NCBI GenBank assembly: GCA_027456925.1
Contig: DAIDTZ010000278.1
Location: 1-12,499 of the forward strand
Length of the DNA: 12,499 bases
Source: Nitrospirota bacterium
GTDB taxonomy: Bacteria; Nitrospirota; UBA9217
Direction: 5' to 3'
In this document: positions 1 through 10,178 of the stretch, piece by piece
Numbering within the stretch: the stretch's first letter is position 1
How the letters are laid out: each line of letters starts with the position of its first letter
The notes under the pieces: model-generated
What the model was told of the DNA's origin: nothing
The model's database searches: none
The model's input: only the letters and a program-made list of their open reading frames with translations
Position numbers and translations under genes: made by a program

Positions 1-1
1 G

Positions 2-379
2 GCCCAGTGGGCCATGATCTTCGGCGGAGGAAGCAGGAGGGATGACAGCGAGGGCGGCAGCCCGATCGCGGCGCTCGTCATGATGATCGTGGCGCCCATT
101 GCAGCCATGCTCGTGCAGATGGCCATCTCGCGCACCCGCGAGTACGAGGCAGATAAGGGCGGCGCGATCCTGGCCGGGAATCCCACCTGGCTGGCCAGTG
201 CGCTCCTTAAGTTGGAGAAGGGGTCTCAGCTCATTCCCATGGAAGACGCAAAGCCCGCCACGGCGCACATGTTCATCGTAAACCCGCTTCGGGGCGGCGG
301 CCTGATGAACCTCTTCAGCACTCATCCCCCCATTGCCGAGCGGGTAAAACGGCTGAATGATATGGCGCGGGGAAGATAA
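2..379 (+). CDS. htpX: HtpX-like membrane zinc metalloprotease, C-terminal part
   Basis: This is the last 125 residues of an M48-family protease, open at the left window edge; the frame begins at base 2 and ends at TAA 377-379. The family is an inner-membrane protease that degrades misfolded membrane proteins. Visible are a hydrophobic membrane segment (PIAALVMMIVAPIAAMLV) and, directly after it, SRTREYEADKGGA, which matches the conserved R-x-E-x-x-A-D segment supplying the third zinc ligand (Glu). The C-terminal FSTHPPIAERVKRL matches the family's conserved F-x-THPP-x-x-x-R-I/V signature. The HExxH motif and N-terminal helices lie outside the window. A glycine-rich stretch (IFGGGSRRDDSEGG) precedes the helix, as in other HtpX proteins. 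Another M48 peptidase is possible, but the THPP ending and spacing favour HtpX. Confidence 0.9.
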   Translation, partial: AQWAMIFGGGSRRDDSEGGSPIAALVMMIVAPIAAMLVQMAISRTREYEADKGGAILAGNPTWLASALLKLEKGSQLIPMEDAKPATAHMFIVNPLRGGGLMNLFSTHPPIAERVKRLNDMARGR

Positions 380-381
380 TC

Positions 382-506
382 GAGTTCAAAGTACCGAAGT
401 TCATAGTTCAGAGTACAGAGTAAAAAAATCCCGTTCTCAGGTGTTTGAGAACGGGATTTTTATTTTGTTTTCCAACCCTGAACTTCGCACTCCGAACTGT
501 GAACTC
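382..506. repeat. Phased short repeats in opposite orientation around a terminator
   Basis: The htpX/FDH intergenic space holds degenerate 7-9 bp units of the type AGTTCA/GAGTTC. On the left (382-420) they read GAGTTCAAAGT, GAAGTTCA, AGTTCAGAGT; on the right (477-506) the same family is in reverse complement. The outermost arms, GAGTTCAAAGT (382-392) and ACTGTGAACTC (496-506), pair with one mismatch, so the terminator hairpin sits inside a larger imperfect inverted repeat. There is no coding function. A second block of a different unit but similar layout lies at the right end of the window. Confidence 0.6.
424..461. terminator. Bidirectional intrinsic terminator between htpX and FDH operon
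   Basis: A perfect 16-bp stem (424-439 with 446-461) closes on a 6-nt loop, GGTGTT. The stem is G+C rich in its core and has an A-run at its left base and a T-run at its right base, so it yields a U-tract on either strand. It sits 44 bp after the htpX stop and 45 bp after the gamma-subunit stop of the convergent FDH operon. It therefore probably ends both transcripts. Confidence 0.92.
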
Positions 507-1112
507 TTATTTCCCGATCTCTTTCATCCACTTGGGATACTTCTTCCGGGCGAATTCGATGGGCACCGTGCCGTAAACCATGATCCGGAACGTGCCCGGG
601 TTCGCCAGCGTGCCGAGATAGGCATGAACCGGAACGGCGACCACGAACAGGATAAAAGCAAGGTTATGCACCAAATGGGACACCTGCGTCAAGGCCCGGT
701 TCCCCTGCACTTGCCAGATGGAGAAGCCCGACGCGGCAATCACAATGCCTGCGGCCAAAATCACGAGGTAATAAAACTTCTGGCCCGTGTTCAACTTCCC
801 CATGGGCGGTGCTTTTTTCGCGCTTTTAGACAAGTAGCCTCCACCCATCTTGATCCACGCCCAGTCGTCGGCATCGTACGTCAGCGCTTCGCGGAGGTAA
901 TTGAACATCGTGGCGAAAAGGGACACGATGAATACGACGCCGGCCCAGTTGTGCACGACCTTCATCGCATAGTTGCCGCCGAACAGGGCATAGACGCCTT
1001 TGAGCTGGAACAGGAACCCGTAGCCGGTGATGATCAGGAGGATGCAGCTCACGGCCATGATCCAGTGATTGATAATCTCTTCGTTACCGGCTTTCCTCAC
1101 CATTTCGCTCAT
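507..1112 (-). CDS. fdnI: Formate dehydrogenase gamma subunit, cytochrome b (FdnI-like)
   Basis: This 201-residue membrane subunit anchors formate dehydrogenase and passes electrons from the beta subunit through two b haems to the quinone pool. Four hydrophobic helices are visible, near residues 17-35, 52-70, 110-130 and 146-168. Histidines at 16, 54, 149 and 163 fit the spacing of the four haem-ligand histidines of E. coli FdnI (18, 57, 155, 169). The start overlaps the beta-subunit stop by four bases (ATGA), which implies translational coupling. It is slightly shorter than FdnI (217). The C-terminal basic tail (ARKKYPKWMKEIGK) should be cytoplasmic. The gene is last in the operon, ahead of the strong terminator. 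Confidence 0.93.
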   Translation of the reverse strand: MSEMVRKAGNEEIINHWIMAVSCILLIITGYGFLFQLKGVYALFGGNYAMKVVHNWAGVVFIVSLFATMFNYLREALTYDADDWAWIKMGGGYLSKSAKKAPPMGKLNTGQKFYYLVILAAGIVIAASGFSIWQVQGNRALTQVSHLVHNLAFILFVVAVPVHAYLGTLANPGTFRIMVYGTVPIEFARKKYPKWMKEIGK

Positions 1113-1888
1113 GATTTTTTCACCTCCTCATCGTCATCCTTATGGGGCCCGATGGCCACATAGTGCAGCAGCGCGCCGGCAAGGGCGCCTCCGAGGCCGA
1201 TGACGGCCAGCGGCTTAAGGACATTGTGCCAGAAGATGACGCTCTCGGGGATGTTCGGTTTATCGGCATAGCCGTAGAGCTTCGGAGCGTCCTTGAACGC
1301 GAAGATCGTGCCCAGTCCTCCCAAATCAGCCTCGCCATAGATCTTGCCGTATCCGGCCTGCTTCGCCTGGGCAATGAGCTGGTCACGGTCGCCGAACCGG
1401 AGAGCTCCCGTGGGGCAGGTTTTCGTGCAGGCCGGTTGCATGCCCTCGGCGAGCCGGTCGTAGCAGAGATGGCACTTTGCTATCTTCCCGTCCTTGTCGT
1501 AGCGGGGCACGTCGAAGGGACAGCCCGCGACGCAGAGCTTGCAGCCGATGCACTTGTCCTTGTCGAAGGCGACGGCGCCTTCCTTTGTCCGGAAGAGCGC
1601 GCCGGGCGCGGGACAGATCCTCATGCATCCCGCATCGTCACAGTGCATGCACCGCCGGCTCACGAAGAGCCAGCGCACGGGGTTCGTCTCCGAGGGGACC
1701 TCGCTGTAGCGGATCATGTTGTAGTCGACCGGTTCGAGGTCCGGAGGGTTCTGCATGGTGCCGGTGTTCTTCGTCTTCATGCCCGGAAGCTGGTTCCAGG
1801 CCTTGCATGCCGTCTGGCAGCCCCGGCACCCGATGCAGACCTCGGGGGTAACGAGTATTGCCTTTCTCTTATTCGTCCTATTCGTCAT
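1109..1888 (-). CDS. fdnH: Formate dehydrogenase beta subunit, four [4Fe-4S] clusters (FdnH-like)
   Basis: This 259-residue electron-transfer subunit links the catalytic alpha subunit to the cytochrome b subunit. Four cysteine sets are visible: C18/C21/C24/C28, C80/C83/C88/C92, C113/C116/C119/C123 and C139/C142/C154/C158, the complete complement for four [4Fe-4S] clusters. One C-terminal transmembrane helix (about 221-245, preceded by FWHNVLKPL) anchors it, as in FdnH. There is no signal peptide, as expected if it is exported with the Tat-bearing alpha subunit. The ATG follows the alpha stop by 10 bases. A Shine-Dalgarno GGGGGTGA starts right at that stop, so the genes are tightly coupled. 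It ends in a charged tail (DDDEEVKKS) and is shorter than E. coli FdnH (294). Confidence 0.95.
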   Translation of the reverse strand: MTNRTNKRKAILVTPEVCIGCRGCQTACKAWNQLPGMKTKNTGTMQNPPDLEPVDYNMIRYSEVPSETNPVRWLFVSRRCMHCDDAGCMRICPAPGALFRTKEGAVAFDKDKCIGCKLCVAGCPFDVPRYDKDGKIAKCHLCYDRLAEGMQPACTKTCPTGALRFGDRDQLIAQAKQAGYGKIYGEADLGGLGTIFAFKDAPKLYGYADKPNIPESVIFWHNVLKPLAVIGLGGALAGALLHYVAIGPHKDDDEEVKKS

Positions 1889-1898
1889 GGTTCACCCC

Positions 1899-4800
1899 CT
1901 ATGCCTTCCGGACATTGACCATAAAGGCCTTTGTCTCGGGGATCATGGTATTTGCGTCGCCCACGGTCGGCGTGAGCAGATTGGCGCTCTCGCCGCCGCT
2001 GCCGTCCTCGGGATACTGCCAGCCGAAGTGCCAGGGCATGCCCACCTGGTGGACGGTAGAGCCGCCGATTTTAAACGGCTTCAGCCGGTTCGTTACCACG
2101 GCAACGGCCCAGAGCTCGCCGCGGCCCGACGATACGATGACCTTGTCGCCGTCGTTGATGCTCTTTTCCCTGGCCAGCTCCTCGCTCAGTTCCAGGAACA
2201 TCTGGGGCTGCATCTCGAGCTGCCACGGCAAGTGACGAGTCAGCACGCCGGTCTGCCAGTGCTCCGACACCCGGTATGTGGACGCCACAAAGGGATACCG
2301 GACATCGCAGGAGAAGTAGGCGTCTGCCTTGTCCCCGAAGAGCTTGATCGTGGGGTTGATGCGCTGCTTGGAGATCAGGTTCGCTTCGAGAGGGCACTCC
2401 AGGGCCTCGTAATGCTCGGGGAAGGGGCCGTCGACCATGCCGGGGCCGAAGATGGCGCCCACGCCCGCAGCCATCATGATGAACGGGTATTTGCCGTTAT
2501 CCGTTGCCATGGGCGGCGCGGGGCCGTCGGGCACATCGCCCACCCACACTCCCGGTTTTTTCGTGACCGGGTCCGGCTTGACGGGGTCCCACTTGATGAC
2601 CGGCCGACTGGGGTCCCAGGGCCTGCCGTGCGGGTCTACTGATGCGCGGTTGTAGATGATCCTGCGGTTCACGGGCCATGCCCAGGACCACTCAGGGTAC
2701 AGGCCGAGGCCCGTTGGGTCGTTCTTGCCCCTGCGCGCCATCATGTTGACGACCTTGCCTTCTTTCTGCGTGTAGCTCTGGGAATAGATCCAGCAGCCGC
2801 AGGATGTCGTGCCATCGGCCTGCAGGGGGACGAAGGAGGCGCAGAGCTCGCCTTTTTTGCCGAGGAGCTTCGGCGGCGTCGCTGTCTTGTCGTATACGTC
2901 TTCGAGGTAGTATCCGTTGATCTCCTTGGCCACGTTGTGGATGTTCACTTCCTTAACCTTGCCTGTGGAATCTTTTTCTCCGTAGTTCCAGGTCAGATTG
3001 ACGACGGGCTCGGGGGACTTGCCGCCCTGCCTGAGGTAAAGGCTCTTTACCCGGAAGTAGAGCTCATTCATGATCTCCGAGTCAGGCTTGGACTGGCCCA
3101 TGGGGTCAATGGCCTTGTATCTCCACTGCGCCCACCTGCCCGAGTTGGAGATGCTTCCTTCCTTTTCCACGGACGATGCAGCGGGGAGCAGGAACACCTC
3201 GGTCTGGACATCCTTCGGGTCCATGCCCGGGCCTTTCCAGAACGAGCCGGTCTCGTTGTCGAAGAGGTTGACGTTCACCATCCATTTGAGCTTGGCGAGG
3301 GACTTCCGCACCTTGCCCGCGTTCGCCCCTGAGCAGGCCGGGTTCTGGCCCCAGGCAAAAAAGCCCTCGAATTTGCCTTTGAACATCTGGTCGAAGAGTA
3401 CGAGCCAGGATCCGTTCTGGCCCTCGTCGAGCTTCGGGAGCCAGGCATAGCCGAAGTCGTTTTCCTTGCGGGCCTTGGCGCCGTAAATCGCCTTGAGGTA
3501 GCTCGTGATGTATTTCCCCCGGTTTGACCACCAGTTCACGCTCTTGGGGTCCTTGGTCCTGGGCGTAAATTTTTCGATATACGTCTTGAGTTCCGTGACC
3601 GACGCCGTTGGCACGGGCAGATACCCCGGAAGGATGTTGAAGAGGAGCCCCTGGTCCGTCGAGCCCTGCACGTTCGACTCGCCGCGGAGCGCGTTGATGC
3701 CGCCGCCGGCCATGCCGATATTGCCGAGGAGCAGCTGGATGATGCACATGGCCCGGATGTTCTGTGTGCCGATGGTGTGCTGGGTCCAGCCCATGGCGTA
3801 GAGCTCGGTGCCAACTTTGTCCCGCCTGCCGGTCGATGCGTAGAGCTTGTAGACTTCAACAAGCTTTTCCTTCGGCGTTCCGGTGATGTCCGAAACCTCA
3901 TTGAGCGTGTACCGGGCATACTGCTTTTTCAGAAGCTGGAACACGCAGTGCGGATTCCGGAGAGTGTGGTCCTTCTTCGGAAGGCCGTTCTCACCCAGTT
4001 GGAACGACCAGGTCTTCGTGTCGTATTTCCGGGTTTTTTGGTCATAGCCCGAGAACAGGCCGTTCAAGTCCCCGGCAGTCTTGAAATCGGGGTTCACGAG
4101 GAACGGGGCATTGGTGTATTCGGTGACATACTCTTTGAAGTAGAGATTGTTTTCGAGGATGTACTTGATCATCCCGCCCAGGAAGGAGATGTCCGTGCCC
4201 GAGCGCATGGCTGCGTACACATCGGCTTTTGCCGCCGTTCTGGTGAAACGGGGGTCGACGACGATGAGCTTGGCCCCGCGTTTTTCCCTGGCTTCCTTCA
4301 CCCATTTCATCGAGATGGGATGGTTCTCCGCCGGGTTCGATCCCATAACGAGGATCACATCCGCGTTTCTAATATCGATCCAGTGGTTCGTCATTGCACC
4401 GCGTCCGAACGACTCTCCCAGAGCCGCTACCGTAGCGGAGTGTCAAATGCGCGCCTGATGTTCTATGTAGACCAGGCCCCAGGACCGGAGCATTTTCTGG
4501 AGCAGGTAGCATTCTTCATTGTCCAGGGCCGCGCTCCCTACGTGCGCTATCCCGTCGGTGCGATTGACGACGAAGTCCTTTTCGACCACTTTTTCCGACC
4601 CGTCGGCCGCTTTTTCCTTAACCTTGGCTTTCGAGGTCACCTTGAAGGTCCGGTCGCGGGTATCTTTCACTCTTTTGGCGATCTCGTCGAGGGCCCAGTC
4701 CCATTCGACTTCCTTGAACTCCGCAGCGCCCGGGGCGCGATACTTCGGCTTTGTCAGCCGCAGCGGATTATTGACGACCTGATATAACGACGCTCCTTTT

Positions 4801-5048
4801 GAACACAGGGTCCCTTCATTGATCGGATGCTCGGGATCGCCCTCGGTGTTCACGACCTTTCCGTCCTTTGTCTGGACGAGGATGCCGCAGCCGACGGAAC
4901 AGTAGGGACAGATTGTGTGCGTTTCCGTGGCGCCCTTGATCCTGAGGCCTTGAGCATAAGCCTTGGCAGGATCGAGGTCAATGCCGAGAGAGCCGAGCAG
5001 AACCGTGCTGCCGGAGAGCTTTAGAAACTCGCGTCTCGATACCCCCAT
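1899..5048 (-). CDS. fdnG: Formate dehydrogenase alpha subunit, selenocysteine-containing, Tat-exported (FdnG-like)
   Basis: This catalytic subunit oxidises formate to CO2 at a Mo/W-bis-MGD centre. It is one 1,049-residue protein if the in-frame TGA at 4443-4445 is read as selenocysteine (residue 202). The frame is unbroken on both sides, and the flanking EHQARI-U-HSATVAAL then FGRGAMTNHW is the family's active-site segment. The N-terminus has a twin-arginine signal (SRREFLKL, residues 4-11) and cleavage near AYAQ (30-33). Cysteines 47, 50, 54 and 82 form the FDH [4Fe-4S] site. The C-terminus (about 930-1049) matches the molybdopterin dinucleotide-binding domain. ATG 5048 is preceded by AAGGAGG (5056-5062) at 7-nt spacing. 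It is first in the fdnGHI-like operon. Naive gene calling splits it into 4443-5048 and 1899-4394. FdoG is equally possible by name; a cysteine-less broken gene is unlikely. Confidence 0.95.
4405..4445 (-). promoter_or_regulatory. UGA selenocysteine codon with candidate downstream SECIS hairpin
   Basis: The UGA (plus-strand tca, 4443-4445) encodes Sec202. Just downstream on the mRNA are two perfect small hairpins. CGCUACGGUAGCG (4437-4425) has a 5-bp stem and a 3-nt loop. GGCUCUGGGAGAGUC (4425-4411) has a 6-bp stem, including one G-U pair, and a GGG loop. Bacterial SECIS elements lie in this position and bind SelB. The exact E. coli GGUCU apical loop is not evident here, so the codon assignment rests mainly on protein conservation. 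The precise hairpin is uncertain. Confidence 0.75.
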
Positions 5049-5196
5049 ATCATTTCCTCCTTAAAAGTAATGAACTCCAAGTATTTTTGCGCTGATGTTA
5101 ATGGAAAATTGAAGACAGGAAGGGGTTGCCTCTAATACAAAGAGGAGTTTTTTCAGCTTGAATTGAGGGCAGGAAGGGTATAGTTCATGAAATTGG

Positions 5197-5230
5197 CAAC
5201 CATTATAAAACCGCTTAATGGTTGGATCAG
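5197..5230 (-). promoter_or_regulatory. Candidate FDH operon promoter with overlapping dyad operator
   Basis: On the minus strand, TATAAT (5207-5202) is a perfect -10. It is preceded at 17 bp by CTGATC (5230-5225), a weak -35. The -10 lies inside a perfect inverted repeat, CAACCATTA - 10 nt - TAATGGTTG (5197-5205 with 5216-5224), about 150 bp upstream of the alpha-subunit ATG. A weak -35 plus a dyad would fit a regulated promoter, but no known regulator consensus is recognised. Confidence 0.4.
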
Positions 5231-5356
5231 CTTTTACTATAGCAAAGAATTATGAGGTTGTCGAGGGCGGGAGGGGGACTTTAGTCGTTCCTTACCATTT
5301 TTTTTCGATAGCAATTTGTTGCAAAGCATGAATCGGGTCTCAACAAAAGCTCTTTT

Positions 5357-5385
5357 TTGACATCACTGCATATATCTGCTATTCT
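5357..5385 (+). promoter_or_regulatory. Sigma70-type promoter for hsp20-lon-lipA
   Basis: A perfect -35 TTGACA (5357-5362) is followed after 17 bp by TATTCT (5380-5385) with an extended -10 TG (5377-5378). Transcription would start near 5392 and give a roughly 110-nt leader to the hsp20 GTG. A second TATAAT (5389-5394) is too far from this -35 to pair with it. Confidence 0.65.
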
Positions 5386-5502
5386 GTATATAATCAATGA
5401 AATCCGCGCAGGAATCCGATTTTTTTATTTTCCCCATTTAGCTTGGAAAGCGTTAAAATAACATGACTTTCGAAAACTGTGCTATGAAAGGAGACAGGTA
5501 AC

Positions 5503-5904
5503 GTGCGCTACCGGTACATTGCCTACAAATATTCCCGGCAAGGGCGCCCCGATTCCGCTTTCCAGAGTGCCTGGGACGCATTCGGGGCATGGCCGCTCCA
5601 GTCCACGATTCTCTGGCGGCCGCCCACGGACATCTACGAAACTCCCGAGGAAATCATCGTTGTGATCGAGCTTGCGGGAGTGGCCGAAGACGACATGACG
5701 GTGACGTTGTTCAGCGATATTCTCATTGTGGAGGGAAGGAGAGAGCAGGCGGCGCTCGCTGACATGAATGCCTGTCACCAGCTGGGGATCAAGTACGGTG
5801 ACTTCCGGTCCGAGATCATAATCCACGCTCCCGTGGACCACGATGATGTGAAGGCCGAATACAAGAACGGTCTGCTCAAGATCACGCTTCGCAAGCTTGC
5901 TTAA
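5503..5904 (+). CDS. Small heat-shock protein, Hsp20/alpha-crystallin family
   Basis: This 133-residue ATP-independent holdase binds unfolding proteins in the cytoplasm. An aromatic, basic N-terminal arm (1-37) precedes an alpha-crystallin domain (about 38-131). The domain opens with W-RPPTDIYET and has IELAGV and the terminal A-x3-N-G-x-L signature (AEYKNGLL, 118-125). The start is GTG 5503, preceded by AAAGGAGA at 8-nt spacing; the nearby ATG at 5484 runs into a stop after five codons. The protein stops almost at the end of the domain and has no C-terminal extension with the usual I-x-I/V motif. It is followed closely by lon, which suggests joint expression of holdase and protease. Confidence 0.9.
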   Translation: MRYRYIAYKYSRQGRPDSAFQSAWDAFGAWPLQSTILWRPPTDIYETPEEIIVVIELAGVAEDDMTVTLFSDILIVEGRREQAALADMNACHQLGIKYGDFRSEIIIHAPVDHDDVKAEYKNGLLKITLRKLA

Positions 5905-5908
5905 GCGG

Positions 5909-5932
5909 TAAGGATAATGATAAGGATAATGA
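5909..5932 (+). repeat. Tandem 12-bp duplication carrying two SD-like AAGGA boxes
   Basis: The 12-mer TAAGGATAATGA occurs twice head to tail (5909-5920, 5921-5932) between hsp20 and lon. Each copy carries an AAGGA box. The second is correctly spaced (7 nt) for a TTG codon at 5934 that opens the lon frame 57 bases before the preferred ATG. Confidence 0.8.
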
Positions 5933-5990
5933 ATTGAAAATTGCCGACGTTTTGACGAAATTATTAAAAAAACAGGCCAGGAGTCAAGTC

Positions 5991-8368
<2,378 letters not shown>

Positions 8369-8372
<4 letters not shown>

Positions 8373-9256
8373 AGTTGACCGCAGCAAGCGAAAAAGAAGG
8401 GGACAGAGGGAAGGCGCGTCTCCCTCCGTGGTTCAAGATCCGGCTTACCGTCAATGACCGTTCGAGGGATGTTCGAAGCCTGGTCAGGACCAATAAACTC
8501 CATACGGTCTGCCAGAGCGCGGCCTGCCCGAACCAGACGGAGTGCTGGAACGCCGGCACCGCGACCTTCCTTATACTCGGCAATGTCTGTACCCGGGGTT
8601 GCCGGTTCTGCAATGTCCCGAAGGGGACTCCGGAGGGGACTGATCCGGATGAGCCGAACCGGGTGGCCCGTGCCGTGGAAGCGCTGCGCCTCAAGTATGC
8701 CGTCATTACCTCCGTGACCAGGGATGATCTGCCCGACGGCGGCGCCTCGATTTTTGCACATACGATAGAGTTGATTAGCGTACAAGCGCCGGGATGCCGG
8801 GTAGAGGTTTTAATTCCGGATTTTCAGGGTTCTGAACCCGCGCTTGCGGCTGTTCTCCAGGCCTGTCCCGATGTGCTAAACCACAATCTTGAAACCGTGC
8901 CGTCCCGGTATTCCCGCGTCAGGCCGCAGGCCGATTATTACCGGTCTCTGGAACTGCTCGCACGGGCCCGCGCGCTCGGAGCAATGACCAAATCCGGGCT
9001 CATGCTCGGGTTCGGCGAAAGCATTGAGGAAATCCGCTCGGTCTTCAAGGACCTTAGAAGCGCCGGATGTTCGATCCTGACCCTCGGCCAGTATCTTCAA
9101 CCCGGGAAAAGTCATCTGCCTGTTGAAAAGTATTATCATCCTGAAGAATTTGCCGCTCTTCGCGAGGAAGCCGTGCAAATGGGATTTAAGCATGTCGTAG
9201 CCGGGCCGCTCGTAAGAAGTTCCTACCATGCGGGAAAATATTACGAACAGCGGTAA
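8369..9256 (+). CDS. lipA: Lipoyl synthase, radical SAM enzyme
   Basis: It inserts two sulfurs into protein-bound octanoyl groups to make lipoyl cofactor for 2-oxoacid dehydrogenases and the glycine cleavage H protein. At 295 residues it has normal family length. Cysteines C48/C53/C59 (C-x4-C-x5-C) hold the auxiliary, sacrificial [4Fe-4S] cluster; C74/C78/C81 (C-x3-C-x2-C) hold the radical SAM cluster. The C-terminal RSSYHA (283-288) provides the serine ligand of the auxiliary cluster. All catalytic features are present. The ATG overlaps the lon stop by four bases and no strong Shine-Dalgarno precedes it, so translation probably couples to lon. No lipB or lplA lies in the window. It is the last core gene before the repeat/TA region. 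Confidence 0.97.
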
Positions 9257-9269
9257 TTTCCATTCTCTG

Positions 9270-9431
9270 CCTAACCCGGACAAGCCGGAAAAGCTTTTGA
9301 CAGGATCACAGGATAACATCGGGTAAGTGCGGATTTTGCTTTAAATAACTTCCTGTAAATCCTGTTATCCTGTCAAAGGTTTAAGATTTTTCTATCCATT
9401 TTGCGCAGAATTTCATTCGTAACTGACTAAA
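9270..9431 (+). repeat. 162-bp direct repeat, copy 1, with internal 19-bp inverted repeat
   Basis: It begins CCTAACCCGGACAAGCCGG and ends GACTAAA. It matches copy 2 (10485-10645) with three substitutions and a one-base length difference. Inside it, TTTGACAGGATCACAGGAT (9296-9314) pairs with ATCCTGTTATCCTGTCAAA (9359-9377) with one mismatch, across a 44-nt loop. The right side has three phased TCCTGT units (9351, 9360, 9368). It starts 13 bp after lipA and might fold in the lipA transcript, but there is no U-tract directly after the stem. No target-site duplication is evident. Confidence 0.93.
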
Positions 9432-9528
9432 GGCAGCCTGAACGACGGGAAAAGGAATAGAAATATAAATATCCCGCCGCATCGGAGCTGACTTCTTAAT
9501 TTAACACTTCTTCTAACTCGAAAATCAC

Positions 9529-9557
9529 TTGCAAATATGCACTAAGTTCAGTATATT
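9529..9557 (+). promoter_or_regulatory. vapBC promoter
   Basis: TTGCAA (9529-9534), a 17-bp spacer and TATATT (9552-9557) form a good sigma70-type promoter. It lies just outside repeat copy 1 and starts transcription near 9564. A near-perfect ribosome site GGAGGTGAT (9568-9576) follows, placed 4 nt before the vapB ATG, so the leader is very short. Confidence 0.7.
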
Positions 9558-9580
9558 CAATGTGTATGGAGGTGATATAA

Positions 9581-9793
9581 ATGGGTGTACGAACAAATAT
9601 TGTCCTTAACGATCAATTGATCAACGAAGTAAAACAGATGACTGCACTTAAGACCAAGAAAGACATAGTGGATTTAGCATTGAGCGAGTTGCTCAAGCAA
9701 CTAAAGCGAAAGAAGCTTCTTTCGATGCGGCATTCGGGCCTTTGGAAGGGTGATCTTGCACAAAGCAGGAGGCGGAGAATTGATACTCGTTGA
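9581..9793 (+). CDS. vapB: VapB-type antitoxin (ribbon-helix-helix)
   Basis: This 70-residue antitoxin would bind its own promoter and neutralise the VapC nuclease encoded just downstream. RTNIVLNDQLINEV is the DNA-binding strand and first helix; ALKTKKDIVDLALSELL is the second helix. The C-terminal tail, with LWKGDLAQSRRRR, matches the conserved W-x-G-D-L-x-x-x-R ending by which this VapB subfamily (VapB_antitoxin type, PF09957-like) contacts the toxin. It has a strong ribosome site and its own promoter. It overlaps the vapC start by 14 bases. A+T-richer codon use than the lon-lipA operon suggests acquisition. The gene is intact although its partner is interrupted. Confidence 0.88.
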   Translation: MGVRTNIVLNDQLINEVKQMTALKTKKDIVDLALSELLKQLKRKKLLSMRHSGLWKGDLAQSRRRRIDTR

Positions 9794-10178
9794 TACGAGT
9801 GCTTTTATCTAATTTCTGAATCGCACGGGAAGCCGGGAAGATCAGATTATAGAGCAGCTTATTGCAGATAGTGACGAAATCGCGATTCCGGATATTTCCC
9901 TTACTGAAATTCTACAGGGGATTCGGGACGAGCAGGAATATGCTGAAGTAAAGTCATCATTATTAACGTTTCCTATTCTTTCCTTGACAGGTGCCAACTC
10001 CTATATTGCCGCTGCTGACTTGTACCGAAAATGCAGAAAAAAGGGCGCTACGGTTAGAAATACTGTTGATCTTTTGATCGCCCAAATATCTATTGAGCAT
10101 AAAGCAACTCTCTTGCATAACGACCGAGATTTTGATGCCATTGCGAAGATCTGCGAACTCAAGCTATATAGAAGATAG
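9780..10178 (+). pseudogene. vapC: VapC-type PIN-domain toxin, interrupted by TAA at codon 11
   Basis: The frame opens at TTG 9780, preceded by AGGAGG (9767-9772) inside vapB at 7-nt spacing. It reads ILVDTSAFI, then TAA at 9810-9812, then FLNRTGSRE and on in the same frame to TAG 10176-10178, for 132 residues in all. Apart from that codon the PIN fold looks complete: acidic residues D5 (VDTS), E43 (LTEILQG), D97 (NTVDLLIA) and D115 (NDRDF). Family members usually have Asp or Glu at the stop position, and GAA to TAA is one base change. No good restart codon lies upstream of E43, so an active nuclease is unlikely without readthrough. A single-base sequencing error is the main alternative. Confidence 0.85.

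Larger units (their letters stand above)
5049..5502. other. Divergent intergenic regulatory region between FDH operon and hsp20
   Basis: These 454 A+T-rich bases hold no convincing gene. They contain the FDH Shine-Dalgarno, a candidate minus-strand FDH promoter overlapping a 9-bp-arm dyad (5197-5224), a weak hairpin with T-run (CCTCT/AGAGG, 5129-5153), a sigma70-type hsp20 promoter (5357-5385) and the hsp20 ribosome site (AAAGGAGA, 5487-5494). No CIRCE element (TTAGCACTC repeats) and no complete sigma54 promoter were seen. Confidence 0.7.

Noticed and set aside
1755..4787. Long plus-strand open frames (for example 1755-2642 and 3777-4787) opposite the FDH genes
   Set aside because: They are antisense shadows of G+C-rich coding DNA, with no family resemblance or ribosome sites; the minus-strand products are clearly real.
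5129..5153. CCTCT/AGAGG hairpin followed by six T residues on the plus strand
   Set aside because: The stem has only five base pairs and no plus-strand gene ends upstream, so a terminator call is not supported.
5432..5440. CCCCATTTA, resembling a sigma32 -10 element upstream of hsp20
   Set aside because: No CTTGAAA-like -35 lies 13-17 bp upstream; the TTGACA/TATTCT pair is a better promoter.
9296..9377. CRISPR-like array from repeated ACAGGAT/ATCCTGT units
   Set aside because: Units are about 8-9 bp, phased and inverted, with no uniform spacers and no cas genes.
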